Shown piece after piece: positions 35,433 to 43,810 of a stretch of 64,000 nucleotides of DNA. Every line of letters starts with the position of its first letter. The stretch's first letter is position 1. The notes under the pieces are model-generated. The model had not been told where the DNA came from. It was given only the letters and a program-made list of their open reading frames with translations, and did no database searches. Origin of the DNA: Bacillus sp. ISL-18 (GTDB lineage: Bacteria; Bacillota; Bacilli; Bacillales; Cytobacillaceae); contig NZ_JAGGQG010000008.1 in the NCBI RefSeq assembly GCF_018613415.1, forward strand, positions 18,405 to 82,404, read 5' to 3'. The translations under genes and the position numbers were made by a program.

Positions 35433-37211
35433 ATGTCTATTATACGGTTTAAAGATTTTCAAAGATTTAATCAGGACCTTGTAACTAGTCAGCAACAACA
35501 AGCACTAAAGCGTTACATGGAACGTTCAAACGAGCGAGAACGAACAGTTGGTAACCAAAATCGTAAGTATCCATCGGAAATGGATACACCAGAGAGAATT
35601 TCTGCTCGAAAGAAAATACTAAACCCTCGTGATGGACTAGCTTTTGAAAGGATATTTGGGGAGAATGATTTATTTCCTATTTCATATTTTGAAGCAGGGC
35701 TTAAAGCAGCTAAGCCTGTCTGCAGAATTGAGGTACGTGATAGAATAGGCCGAATTCTTGGATACGGCACTGGTTTTCTTGTTTCTTCCAATCTATTACT
35801 AACAAATAATCATGTAATAGAAAACGAGGAATCTGCTCTTTTTAGCGCTGCACAATTTAACTATGAAATGGATTTTGATCAAAAGGAACGTCCGATTAAA
35901 AGCTTCCGATTAAAACCTAATATGCTTTTTATTACAGACCAGAAGTTAGATTTTACTTTAGTAGCCATTGAAGAGACCTCAGCAGATGGATCGAAATCCA
36001 GTGATTTTGGATTCTTACCATTACTTCCTCAAAGAGGGAAGGTTTTACTTGGTGAATATGTATCCATTATTCAGCATCCATCTGGTGCCCCAAAAGCTGT
36101 AGCCTTTAGAGAAAATAAAATTTTGGATGTATTTGATCATTATATTCATTACTCAACAGATACGCAGCCGGGATCTTCCGGTTCCCCCGTTTTTAACGAT
36201 CAATGGATAGTAGTTGGTCTGCACCATGCAGGTGTTCCAGATCCCAATGATACTACTACTTACATATCCAATGAGGCTATCAGAATTAGTAGTATTTTAA
36301 AATTTGTTATGGAACAGAGTGTAAATTTAAGTGATGAAAAGAAAGCGTTAATTGATGGGATTGTAGCTAATAGGGAAGGCATTGATACAAAAACGGAAGA
36401 ATGGCATGATGAATTTTCGACTGGCTATGATACTAAATTTCTTGGTGATAACTATGAAGTTCCTCATCCAACATTTCCTTCCGACCTTAAAGGGGACATA
36501 GTAACACAGAGGAACGGTGACACTGTGTTAAATTATACACATTTTTCAATTGTTATGAGTAAGTCCAGGCGTCTAGCCTACTATACGGTAGTTAACATTG
36601 ATGGAAAAAGATTAGTGAACATTGGTCGTGAAAATAACTGGACGTTTGACCCACGTATTGATGAAGAATATCAGTGCGGGCCAGAACTTTACGATAATAA
36701 TGATTTTGATAGAGGACATCTCGTCCGCCGAAGAGATCCTGTTTGGGGAGAAAATGCAGATGAGGCAAATAAGGATACCTTTCACTATACGAATTCTTCT
36801 CCACAACATAAAGATTTAAATCAGAAAACATGGTTGGATTTAGAAGATTATATCTTAGAAAATGCTGATAAATTGAATTTGAAAGTGACCGTGTTTACAG
36901 GTCCAGTATTTCGGGGCGACGATATAATCTATCGAAACGTTAAAATACCTGTAGAATTTTGGAAAGTTGCTGTTATGGTTAAGGAAAATGGGGAACTATC
37001 TGCGACTGCCTATTTGCAAACTCAAAAAAATTTACTCGATCATTTGGAATTTGCCTATGGAGAATTTAAAACTTATCAAGTAAAAGTTTCAACTATTGAA
37101 AACTTAACTAGCCTCGACTTTGGTAACCTAAGGAATCATGATCCATTGGAACGAATTGAAATCACTGCATCAGTTCGCATGATTAATAATTCTAAAGATA
37201 TACTTTTGTAA
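35433..37211 (+). CDS. Trypsin-like serine protease-NUC1 nuclease fusion
   Basis: A 592-residue two-domain protein. Residues about 95-295 are a trypsin/V8-like protease with a complete triad: His127 (LLTNNHVIE), Asp173 (KLDFTLV) and Ser249 (TQPGSSGSPV). Residues about 335-585 are a DNA/RNA non-specific endonuclease: DRGH with His429, then NSSPQHKDLNQKTWLDLE with the Mg-ligand Asn463. The N-terminal 90 residues are helical and charged, with no signal peptide, so it is likely cytoplasmic. An AGGAGGGAGA ribosome binding site precedes the ATG. A LexA-like promoter lies upstream. Such fusions are suspected self-activating toxic or defence effectors; the role here is unproven. Confidence 0.9.
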   Translation: MSIIRFKDFQRFNQDLVTSQQQQALKRYMERSNERERTVGNQNRKYPSEMDTPERISARKKILNPRDGLAFERIFGENDLFPISYFEAGLKAAKPVCRIEVRDRIGRILGYGTGFLVSSNLLLTNNHVIENEESALFSAAQFNYEMDFDQKERPIKSFRLKPNMLFITDQKLDFTLVAIEETSADGSKSSDFGFLPLLPQRGKVLLGEYVSIIQHPSGAPKAVAFRENKILDVFDHYIHYSTDTQPGSSGSPVFNDQWIVVGLHHAGVPDPNDTTTYISNEAIRISSILKFVMEQSVNLSDEKKALIDGIVANREGIDTKTEEWHDEFSTGYDTKFLGDNYEVPHPTFPSDLKGDIVTQRNGDTVLNYTHFSIVMSKSRRLAYYTVVNIDGKRLVNIGRENNWTFDPRIDEEYQCGPELYDNNDFDRGHLVRRRDPVWGENADEANKDTFHYTNSSPQHKDLNQKTWLDLEDYILENADKLNLKVTVFTGPVFRGDDIIYRNVKIPVEFWKVAVMVKENGELSATAYLQTQKNLLDHLEFAYGEFKTYQVKVSTIENLTSLDFGNLRNHDPLERIEITASVRMINNSKDILL

Positions 37212-37287
37212 GTAACTAAAACCTTAATAAAGTCTTAATGGATGCGATACTTCGTAATGAAGGTCGCTCCTTTTCTTTTTCATAAAT

Positions 37288-37335
37288 ATGATTGTGAAAT
37301 GTTGTACTTTAACTATAGGGCATTTTAGTGGAACA
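37288..37335 (+). repeat. Dispersed intergenic repeat, box A-like
   Basis: GATTGTGAAATGTTGTACTT then TAACTATAGGGCATTTTAG resembles box A after the protease-nuclease gene; there is no clear hairpin or box B. Confidence 0.45.
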
Positions 37336-37422
37336 TGGATATGGATTTTTGTGGTAAATTAGTATAATAGATTAGTGTATGAATTTTGTTCTTGAGAATT
37401 CATTTTTGTATTTCGGAAGGGA

Positions 37423-37734
37423 ATGGAGTCAATTGAGAGCAGAGCAATCTTGGAATTTATTCGTATTATCGGAATACTTCTTTTTCTTGGTGGTTTAATG
37501 GGAGCTTTCGTAAAATTAAAATATGCGAGCTTTGGAATAACAGTAGATAATACCAATGGTCCTTGGTTAGTTGGATTTTCAATCCTGATTTTACTATTTG
37601 TATTGTATAGAAACAAACTCCAATTTTCTGGATTTTACAAAGGATCAGGTAAGGTAAAACTCTCGAAAAAAGTTAGTATGTCTCTAATTTCTTGTTCAGT
37701 AATAATGATAATTTTAGCCCCTTTCTTCAATTAA
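37423..37734 (+). CDS. Small membrane protein (103 aa)
   Basis: A 103-residue protein with three predicted TMs (about residues 8-28, 43-61 and 85-102) and a basic loop GSGKVKLSKK before the last. GGAAGGGA precedes the ATG. Unknown function; a stand-alone gene in the small-membrane-gene zone. Confidence 0.6.
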   Translation: MESIESRAILEFIRIIGILLFLGGLMGAFVKLKYASFGITVDNTNGPWLVGFSILILLFVLYRNKLQFSGFYKGSGKVKLSKKVSMSLISCSVIMIILAPFFN

Positions 37735-37802
37735 CTTGCAGCATTATTACAATCGAATAAAGATAAAATAAAACTGTCTTTCTGGAGAGGGCGGGGTTGA
37801 TT

Positions 37803-38051
37803 TTGTTAACGAAAATTTTAAAGATGTTGTCAATTTTGAGTGGATTAACATTGTTATCTTATGTTGTATATAGTTGGAAGGATTATTCGGATAAAAGTTT
37901 TTTAACTATGTAAATGCTTATGGTGAGTATGTTTATTTTTGGAGGAATAGATAATTTATTAAGTAAGCAAAAGTCAATGAAGATGATGGGGATTTTATAC
38001 TTTGTAGTAGCTATCTTTGTCACATTTGTTTCGATTAATAAATATTCATGA
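37803..38051 (+). pseudogene. DUF3953-like membrane protein with an in-frame stop
   Basis: One continuous frame carries two TMs: LLTKILKMLSILSGLTLLSY before the break and MLMVSMFIFGGIDNLL, then GILYFVVAIFVTFVSI, after it. A TAA at 37911-37913 interrupts it exactly where DUF3953 proteins have an aromatic-Met (PYMM) stretch, so a Tyr-to-stop change is likely. Both halves otherwise keep the family layout. The start is probably TTG at 37803; the second half could restart at ATG 37914. Confidence 0.55.
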
Positions 38052-38090
38052 GTAGAACTTTGGAGTGATTTGAACTTTTTTGTTAATTCG

Positions 38091-38128
38091 TTATTATGCT
38101 AAAGGGGCAGAATAATTGAATAAGGAAA
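38091..38128 (+). repeat. Dispersed intergenic repeat, box B only
   Basis: GTTATTATGCTAAAGGGGCA then GAATAATTGAATAAGGA, after the broken DUF3953-like gene. Confidence 0.45.
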
Positions 38129-38159
38129 CTAAATATAGGTAGATCATATTTTTTTAAAA

Positions 38160-38193
38160 ATAAAGTACGAAGGGGGAGTTCCTCCGTACTTTT
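38160..38193 (-). terminator. Terminator of the LysR gene
   Basis: An AAAGTACGAAGG / CCTCCGTACTTT stem with one mismatch; on the minus strand a T-rich tract follows. Confidence 0.75.
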
Positions 38194-38226
38194 ATTTGTA
38201 TCCTCAAAAATATACAATGTATTTTG

Positions 38227-39120
38227 CTAAATTATATCGTATCCTTTTTGATCTCTTAAAAGATTAATAAAGATTTCTGATGCTCTTGTTTGAAATTTTG
38301 TGGATGGAGTAACAAGCAGGAACTTACGAATAATCGGAAATCCCTTAATCTTTAAGGTATAAAGCTTTTGAAGTTTCAATTCTTTGTGAATAGCCCAGTG
38401 TGAGAGAAGGGATACACCTAGTCCCGCCTCGACTGATTCTTTGATAATCTGTGTACTCCCGAACTCCATTATATCCTTGGGATTAAATTGAAAATCCTTA
38501 AACATACCCTCAGTTGCTTCCCTTGTACCTGACCCCTGTTCCCGTACAATCCATGTCTCTTCCTGTAAATCTGTTAGTTCCAAATTCTTCTGCTTAGTTA
38601 AAGGATGTTTTGCAGAGACAATGATATACATGAAATCTTCCGAAATTGCCTCAATATGGTGCTTTTTACTTTTTAGTTCCCCTTCCACAATTCCTAAATC
38701 GATTTGATTGTTATTCACCAGTTCTTCAATCTCATGTGTATTTCCAATTGTTATGGTTGGTTTGATTAAGGGAAAGTGTTGGCGTAGCCTTGCAATGATG
38801 TGTGGAAGTACATACTCGCCAAAAGTATAACTCGCCCCAATAGATAGACCTCCGGTTGCTGTATTTGTTAGATCATCTATTAAATTTTGCATTTTCGTGT
38901 AAAGCCCTAGAATCTCTCTTGCATGATGATAAACAATTTCCCCAGCTTTATTTAAGCGAACATACTTATTGCTCCGATTTAAGAGTTTTGTCCCAACAGT
39001 ACGTTCAAGCGTTTGTATATATTGGCTTACGGCTGGCTGAGTCATGTGTAAAGCTTCTGCTGCTCTGGAAAAATTTTGTTTCTCTACAACGGTGACAAAA
39101 ACAAGTAGGTGCTGGTCCAT
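38227..39120 (-). CDS. LysR-family regulator (CysL-like)
   Basis: A 297-residue LysR regulator. The HTH is FVTVVEKQNFSRAAEALHMT then QPAVSQYIQTLER. The effector domain begins near residue 90 (GGLSIGASYTFGEYVLP). It resembles CysL/YeiE-type regulators, which are commonly divergent from YeiH-type exporters, and that is the arrangement here with the gene at 39261. It therefore probably activates the transporter in response to a sulfur or other anionic metabolite (inference). Confidence 0.88.
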   Translation of the reverse strand: MDQHLLVFVTVVEKQNFSRAAEALHMTQPAVSQYIQTLERTVGTKLLNRSNKYVRLNKAGEIVYHHAREILGLYTKMQNLIDDLTNTATGGLSIGASYTFGEYVLPHIIARLRQHFPLIKPTITIGNTHEIEELVNNNQIDLGIVEGELKSKKHHIEAISEDFMYIIVSAKHPLTKQKNLELTDLQEETWIVREQGSGTREATEGMFKDFQFNPKDIMEFGSTQIIKESVEAGLGVSLLSHWAIHKELKLQKLYTLKIKGFPIIRKFLLVTPSTKFQTRASEIFINLLRDQKGYDII

Positions 39121-39260
39121 TTTTTCACTTCCTTTTTTTAACGTAACTGCGTTCGGAATTATATCTATTTACTTATGGTAATCATCATTATAATTTATTT
39201 TCTTTATGATAAAAACAATCGTATGATGAACTTGTAAAAAAATAAAGGGAGTGAAGCAAA

Positions 39261-40319
39261 ATGCAAAATGGAAAAGTCAAACAAACCGAGAGTAAATTAG
39301 AAACTCGTCCAATACAATTTAAACACTCATTTTTATCTCGTGCTTCATTATGGTTTGCTGGTATTTCCTTTACCTTTATCCTCGCGGTACTAGGATTTGG
39401 TTTAGCAAAAGCACCGGGATTTAATCACTTAGGTCCATTAGCAAGTGCTATCGTAATTGCTGTTATATATGTTCAAATTTTTGGGTATCCGAAAAAAATT
39501 CGTTCGGGTATCCAATTTTCAACAAAAAAACTATTACGATATGCAATAATCTTATACGGTTTAAAATTAAATATTGATGTCGTCTTCCACCAAGGAATGG
39601 GATTACTTGTTCGTGATATTGGAACCATTGTCTTTTCCATCTTTCTAACGATGTGGTTAGCCAAAAAACTGAAAGCAGATTTTTCTTTGTCCCTACTACT
39701 GGGAATCGGTACAGGAGTATGTGGTGCAGCAGCTATTGCCGCAGTTTCACCAATATTGAATGCTAAAGAAGAGGATACCGCAATAGGAGCAGGAATTATC
39801 GCCCTTGTTGGTACAATATTTTCAATGGGATATATTCTTTTTAAACCATTTTTGCATTTAACGGATAAGCAATATGGTATTTGGACTGGAATAAGCTTGC
39901 ATGAAATTGCTCACGTTGCTTTAGCCGTGGCACCAGCAGGACAGGATGCTTTGGCAATAGCGCTATTGGCGAAGTTAGGAAGAGTGTTTCTTTTAGTTCC
40001 CTTAAGTTTTATACTAATATATTGGATGAAACGAACAGGTAGGGTCTATTCGAATACGAAAATTGATTTTCCTTGGTTTTTAATTGGCTTTTTGATTATG
40101 AGCCTGATTGGAAGCTATGTTCTGGGAAAATCAATAAATGTTCCACCAACTATCTTGAATGATACATCCAATTTAACAACTTTATTATTAACAATGGCTA
40201 TGGTCGGGCTAGGGTTAAATGTAAACCTGCAAGAATTACGTACAAAAGCACTACGTCCAATTATCGCTATGTTAATTGCATCTACATTATTGTCATTCAT
40301 TACATTTTTCACATTATAA
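39261..40319 (+). CDS. YeiH-family putative sulfate/anion exporter
   Basis: A 352-residue integral membrane protein of the UPF0324/YeiH family with about ten TMs. Family blocks are IRSGIQFSTKKLLRYAIILY, LLGIGTGVCGAAAIAAVSPI and GISLHEIAHVALAVAPAG; the HEIAHV stretch is strongly conserved in the family. Members are annotated as putative sulfate exporters without firm biochemistry. AAAGGGAGTG ribosome binding site. It pairs with the divergent LysR gene. Confidence 0.9.
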   Translation: MQNGKVKQTESKLETRPIQFKHSFLSRASLWFAGISFTFILAVLGFGLAKAPGFNHLGPLASAIVIAVIYVQIFGYPKKIRSGIQFSTKKLLRYAIILYGLKLNIDVVFHQGMGLLVRDIGTIVFSIFLTMWLAKKLKADFSLSLLLGIGTGVCGAAAIAAVSPILNAKEEDTAIGAGIIALVGTIFSMGYILFKPFLHLTDKQYGIWTGISLHEIAHVALAVAPAGQDALAIALLAKLGRVFLLVPLSFILIYWMKRTGRVYSNTKIDFPWFLIGFLIMSLIGSYVLGKSINVPPTILNDTSNLTTLLLTMAMVGLGLNVNLQELRTKALRPIIAMLIASTLLSFITFFTL

Positions 40320-40390
40320 AGACCAGCTTTTAATAAACTATTAATAATATTTAGAGATAGGGTAATCCCTTTTGGTCGTTAGTCAAAATG

Positions 40391-40500
40391 ATTTGTGAAG
40401 TATTTCACTTAAATTAATGGGTGCTTTGGTTCAGGATGAGTGATCGCTGCGCGGTCATTTTTTCTTATGAAATAAGGGGGCAGTTAGCAGAAGAGGAAAG
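40391..40500 (+). repeat. Dispersed intergenic repeat with terminator
   Basis: Box A (TTGTGAAGTATTTCACTTAA, ATTAATGGGTGCTTTGGTTC), hairpin GATCGCTGCGCGGTC plus ATTTTTTCTTATG, then box B (AAATAAGGGGGCAGTTAGCA, GAAGAGGA). It follows yeiH. Confidence 0.8.
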
Positions 40501-40595
40501 CAAGAAAATTATTGGGGAATTGCGCCTTTAATTAATTCCAAATTATGAACGATAAGTTATACTATTCCTATAAAATTAACAAAGGGGATTCGTTT

Positions 40596-40745
40596 ATGGA
40601 ATTAATTACTGGGAAGGTAATTATCCAAAATATTCACAGGCTGCACTAATGTCATCTGAGAAATATTAATGGTATAGCTACTATTTTATTAACCTTGTTT
40701 ATTCCTGCTGCATATTATGTAGCTTGGTTTGCAAAGTGGATTTAA
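40596..40745 (+). pseudogene. Small membrane protein with an in-frame stop
   Basis: An ATG after AAAGGGGAT opens MELITGKVIIQNIHRLH, then TAA at 40647-40649. The same frame continues as CHLRNINGIATILLTLFIPA then AYYVAWFAKWI and a stop, a plausible TM helix. It reads as a 48-residue membrane protein broken by one nonsense change. Confidence 0.4.
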
Positions 40746-40791
40746 TCTTACTTAATTAATGTCTATTCTTTTTTTATGGGGGGTGAATTTA

Positions 40792-41343
40792 ATGATGATC
40801 AATCAAAAATATTTTTATAGTAAAGATTTAATCTATACAATTAGATCTGCTAATAAAAGCGATGCATCAAAATTATCTGAATTAAGGCTGAAGATTGATG
40901 GTGAATCCGAAAATATGGACAGAGAGAAAGGAGAGGACTATCTTGACCCGGCACAATTTGCAGAAATTATTGAAACCGATACCAACCATACAAAAAGCTT
41001 GTTTTTAGTTGCTGAACTAGATGGTAGATTGATTGGTTATTCAAGATGTGTAGGCAATGATTTAAAAAGATTTATACATAAAGTGGAATTTGGATTAGGT
41101 GTGCGGAAGGATTACTGGGGTTATGGGATTGGAAAAAATCTAATGAAAGAAACAATTTCCTGGGCCGATAGGAACGGTATTAAAAAAATAGTATTATATG
41201 GAGTCATTGAAACAAACGAAAGAGGCATTGAATTGTATAAAAAACTCGGATTTGAAATAGAGGGTCTCATGAAAAAAGATAGAATCCTCTCAGACGGAAA
41301 ATACTATAATACCTATATAATGGCCAGATTTAATGAATGTTAA
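40792..41343 (+). CDS. GNAT-family N-acetyltransferase
   Basis: A 183-residue GNAT acetyltransferase. The acetyl-CoA loop is DYWGYGIGKNLMKE (motif A), followed by NERGIELYKKLGFEIEG (motif B). This layout is typical of the RimI/PaiA-like general GNATs that acetylate small amines or protein N-termini; the substrate is unknown. ATG at 40792 follows GGGGGGTGA; an in-frame ATG at 40759 has no such site. It may be co-transcribed with the MFS gene 52 bp downstream. Confidence 0.88.
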   Translation: MMINQKYFYSKDLIYTIRSANKSDASKLSELRLKIDGESENMDREKGEDYLDPAQFAEIIETDTNHTKSLFLVAELDGRLIGYSRCVGNDLKRFIHKVEFGLGVRKDYWGYGIGKNLMKETISWADRNGIKKIVLYGVIETNERGIELYKKLGFEIEGLMKKDRILSDGKYYNTYIMARFNEC

Positions 41344-41395
41344 GAAACTACAACGTCTTATTTAAGTGAAATAACAACTTCGGGGAGAATGAACG

Positions 41396-42616
41396 ATGAC
41401 AACAATCCTTTTAATAATCATTTATTTGGCTTTTATCAGCTTGGGTTTACCTGACTCATTGTTGGGCGCAGCTTGGCCCGTCATGCAATCGGACTTAGGT
41501 GCTGCGCTTGAGACGGCTGGATACCTTTTTATGACCGTTGCAGGTAGCACGATTATCTCAAGTTTATTAAGTGGGAAGGTACTAAGACGGTTCGGAACGG
41601 GTAAAGTCACATTTGTCAGTGTCTTAATGACAGCAGCTGCTCTATTAGGATTTCATTTTGCTCCTTCGGTTGCTTGGTTAGTGGCATGTGCAATCCCTCT
41701 CGGATTAGGAGCAGGAGCTGTTGATTCAGGATTAAACGATTATGTGGCGATCAACTATAAAGCACATCATATGAGTTGGTTACATTGCTTTTGGGGAGTT
41801 GGAGCGACTCTTGGGCCGGTCATTATGGCTCAGTTCATGATAGGAGAAAATTCCTGGAGAAGTGGATACTTTGTCATTTCTGGTCTCCAGTTTGTGTTAG
41901 TTATGATCCTTCTCTTCACTTTGCCTTTATGGAACCGAGTGAAAAATAAAAGCAATATGGCTGTAAAGGAAGAGAGCGAAGATTCAAAAGATGTCTTGAA
42001 TAATGATTTAAAACCTTTACAAATGAAGGGAGTAAAACTAGCTCTTGCATCCTTCTTGTTTTACTGTAGCGCCGAAGCTGCCGTGGGGCTTTGGGGAAGC
42101 AGTTTCTTGGTAGAAATCAAAGGGTTAAATGCGGCAACTGCTGCAAAATGGGTTTCATTCTATTACGCAGGAATAACCATCGGTCGGTTACTTACAGGCT
42201 TTATTACTTTTAAAATGACTAACCGAAGTCTAATTAGGTCCGGACAAATGGTCGCGTTGACAGGAGCGGTTATTGTATTTTTACCATTACCTTCTATTTT
42301 CGCACTTATTGGTTTTATCATTGTTGGGCTAGGATTAGCACCGATCTTTCCTTGTATGTTGCATGAAACACCAGCACGGTTTGGAAAAAAACATTCTCAA
42401 ACGATTATGGGCTATCAGATGGCGCTTGCTTATACAGGCACAACATTCATGCCGCCTCTTCTCGGTTTCATTGCGTCACATTCAACAATAGGAATCTTCC
42501 CAATTTGTATTCTTATTTTTATTGCCGTCATGTTCCTAAGTTCAGAACGATTAAATAGCTTACTAGATAAAAAAGTTTTATTAAAGCGTATTGATCCAAG
42601 TTCGACTGAAATGTAG
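41396..42616 (+). CDS. MFS transporter (fucose-permease-like)
   Basis: A 406-residue, 12-TM MFS protein. The N-terminus LAFISLGLPDSLLGAAWPVM and the loop GKVLRRFGTGKVTFVSVL, together with LHCFWGVGATLGPVIM, match the FucP/YfkF-like sugar or oligosaccharide:H+ symporter group rather than DHA1 drug exporters. The central loop is hydrophilic. GGGGAGAATGAACG precedes the ATG. The substrate is not predictable. Confidence 0.85.
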   Translation: MTTILLIIIYLAFISLGLPDSLLGAAWPVMQSDLGAALETAGYLFMTVAGSTIISSLLSGKVLRRFGTGKVTFVSVLMTAAALLGFHFAPSVAWLVACAIPLGLGAGAVDSGLNDYVAINYKAHHMSWLHCFWGVGATLGPVIMAQFMIGENSWRSGYFVISGLQFVLVMILLFTLPLWNRVKNKSNMAVKEESEDSKDVLNNDLKPLQMKGVKLALASFLFYCSAEAAVGLWGSSFLVEIKGLNAATAAKWVSFYYAGITIGRLLTGFITFKMTNRSLIRSGQMVALTGAVIVFLPLPSIFALIGFIIVGLGLAPIFPCMLHETPARFGKKHSQTIMGYQMALAYTGTTFMPPLLGFIASHSTIGIFPICILIFIAVMFLSSERLNSLLDKKVLLKRIDPSSTEM

Positions 42617-42658
42617 TTGGTGGCAGTTAAATAGGGTGTTAAAAAATTATTTTCAATC

Positions 42659-42684
42659 GTGTCAGGCACCAAGGTGCCTGACAC
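42659..42684. repeat. REP-like perfect palindrome
   Basis: GTGTCAGGCACC-AA-GGTGCCTGACAC is a 12-bp perfect inverted repeat with a 2-base centre. The same GTGTCAGGCACC motif is, from memory, widespread between genes in Bacillaceae. Only one copy was seen in this window. It could also form a hairpin ending the MFS transcript. Confidence 0.7.
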
Positions 42685-42691
42685 TACCTGC

Positions 42692-42820
42692 CTATTTCTT
42701 ACGGTTGGCGTTTCCCGATTTGCCTTCGGGGATGACACGATCGATGTCCAGGTACGGTTTGCCGACAACGGCATCGTTGGATACGATATTAACGGTGTTA
42801 TTCTTGTTTTCCTGCATCAT
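42692..42820 (-). CDS. Small hypothetical protein (42 aa), GC-rich codons
   Basis: On the minus strand TTGGAGG is followed by ATGATG and a 42-residue frame (MMQENKNNTVNIVSNDAVVG, then KPYLDIDRVIPEGKSGNANR). Codons are clearly richer in C/G at third positions than in neighbours. It is soluble, with a basic tail. I recall similar small Bacillaceae proteins of unknown function, but cannot name a family. Confidence 0.6.
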   Translation of the reverse strand: MMQENKNNTVNIVSNDAVVGKPYLDIDRVIPEGKSGNANRKK

Positions 42821-42962
42821 GTAAAGCCTCCAATTCAGCATAATTAACAAAACGGTACATAAGGTATTTTACGCAAAATCCTCAAAACTTTTCAGTATAG
42901 ACAGGGTTGTTAAATAGAATGTCGAATTGATTTTGTTTTTGGGTTAGGAGATGGGAAGTAAT

Positions 42963-43127
42963 TTGAAATTAGGTTTTGCTATTTTACTTATTTTACTTGG
43001 GAGTTTTTTAATTGGATTTACAGTAGATCGCTTTGGTAAGAGAGGTAACGTTATTATCCATCTAATAGGGATTGGACTATATTTAGGGGCTATTTTTATT
43101 GTAATAAGCAAGCCAAAAAGCCAATAG
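42963..43127 (+). CDS. Small membrane protein (54 aa)
   Basis: Start taken as TTG at 42963 with TTAGGAG about 9 bases upstream; the ATG at 42951 abuts that site and is less likely. Two TMs (KLGFAILLILLGSFLIGF and VIIHLIGIGLYLGAIFIVI) are joined by a short charged loop. Function unknown. Confidence 0.55.
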   Translation: MKLGFAILLILLGSFLIGFTVDRFGKRGNVIIHLIGIGLYLGAIFIVISKPKSQ

Positions 43128-43177
43128 ACTTATTAAATAAAAGGATGCTTTACTAAAACTTTGATTAAACTTAAAAG

Positions 43178-43232
43178 GGCCTAATTATGCAAGCTTTTAT
43201 TCACTACTTGTATAATTGGGCTCTTTTTATGT
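43178..43232 (+). terminator. Terminator after the 54-aa gene
   Basis: GGGCCTAATTATGCAAG...TTGTATAATTGGGCTC hairpin with a long loop, followed by TTTTTA. Confidence 0.6.
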
Positions 43233-43377
43233 TTATAAACACACAGCCGAAAAGTAAATTTATTAAGGGAAAAGAATGAATTAAAAAATATTTGAACAAG
43301 ACTGGGTTAATCTCCATTTCACATAAAGGACAACCTCCATATAGTAAAGTATGTTCATTTAGAAAGGAGAAGTTTGA

Positions 43378-43638
43378 ATGCAATTAAATTATCAGCAAGC
43401 AAAGAATTTAGAGGGGAAAATGATTCATTATAAAAATGATCAAGGCGAATGGTCCATTGGAAAAGTGGTAAAGGTAAGAAAAGAGGGTCTTGAGATTCAA
43501 GAATTAAGTTATTCTAGTTCTAGTACTGGATATGGATTTGGTTTCTTTGGTCCGGGACCGTTTGTCAGACGGCCATTTTTTAGACCGCCTGTTATCGTTC
43601 CATTTGTTGGATTTGGCTTTTTTCCATTCTTCTTTTAA
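43378..43638 (+). CDS. Small Phe/Pro/Gly-tailed protein (86 aa)
   Basis: An 86-residue protein after an AGAAAGGAGAA ribosome binding site. Residues 1-50 look like a small beta domain (LEGKMIHYKNDQGEWSIGKV). The last 35 are low complexity: GFGFFGPGPFVRRPFFRPPV, then PFVGFGFFPFFF. Small proteins with such aromatic tails occur in Bacillaceae spores and envelopes; function unknown. Confidence 0.7.
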   Translation: MQLNYQQAKNLEGKMIHYKNDQGEWSIGKVVKVRKEGLEIQELSYSSSSTGYGFGFFGPGPFVRRPFFRPPVIVPFVGFGFFPFFF

Positions 43639-43728
43639 TAAAGCCAACACTGAGAAATTCTTCTACTAAGAGAAGATGAACTAGATGGGAAAAGCTTGTT
43701 TACGTAACAGGTCCCGTGTGTGGTAAAT

Positions 43729-43755
43729 AAAAGCTGCCAAATAGGCAGCTTTTCC
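43729..43755 (+). terminator. Terminator hairpin
   Basis: AAAAGCTGCC / GGCAGCTTTT perfect stem with a 5-base loop, about 90 bp after the 86-aa gene. Confidence 0.8.
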
Positions 43756-43810
43756 TGTTTCGATTTCACCCATTCATTTTTCACCCATAAACTAAGAGTG
43801 GGTGATGAAT

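Noticed and set aside
42659..42684. A terminator only
   Set aside because: The palindrome has no T-run on either side; a REP-like element is the better reading, though it may still end transcripts.
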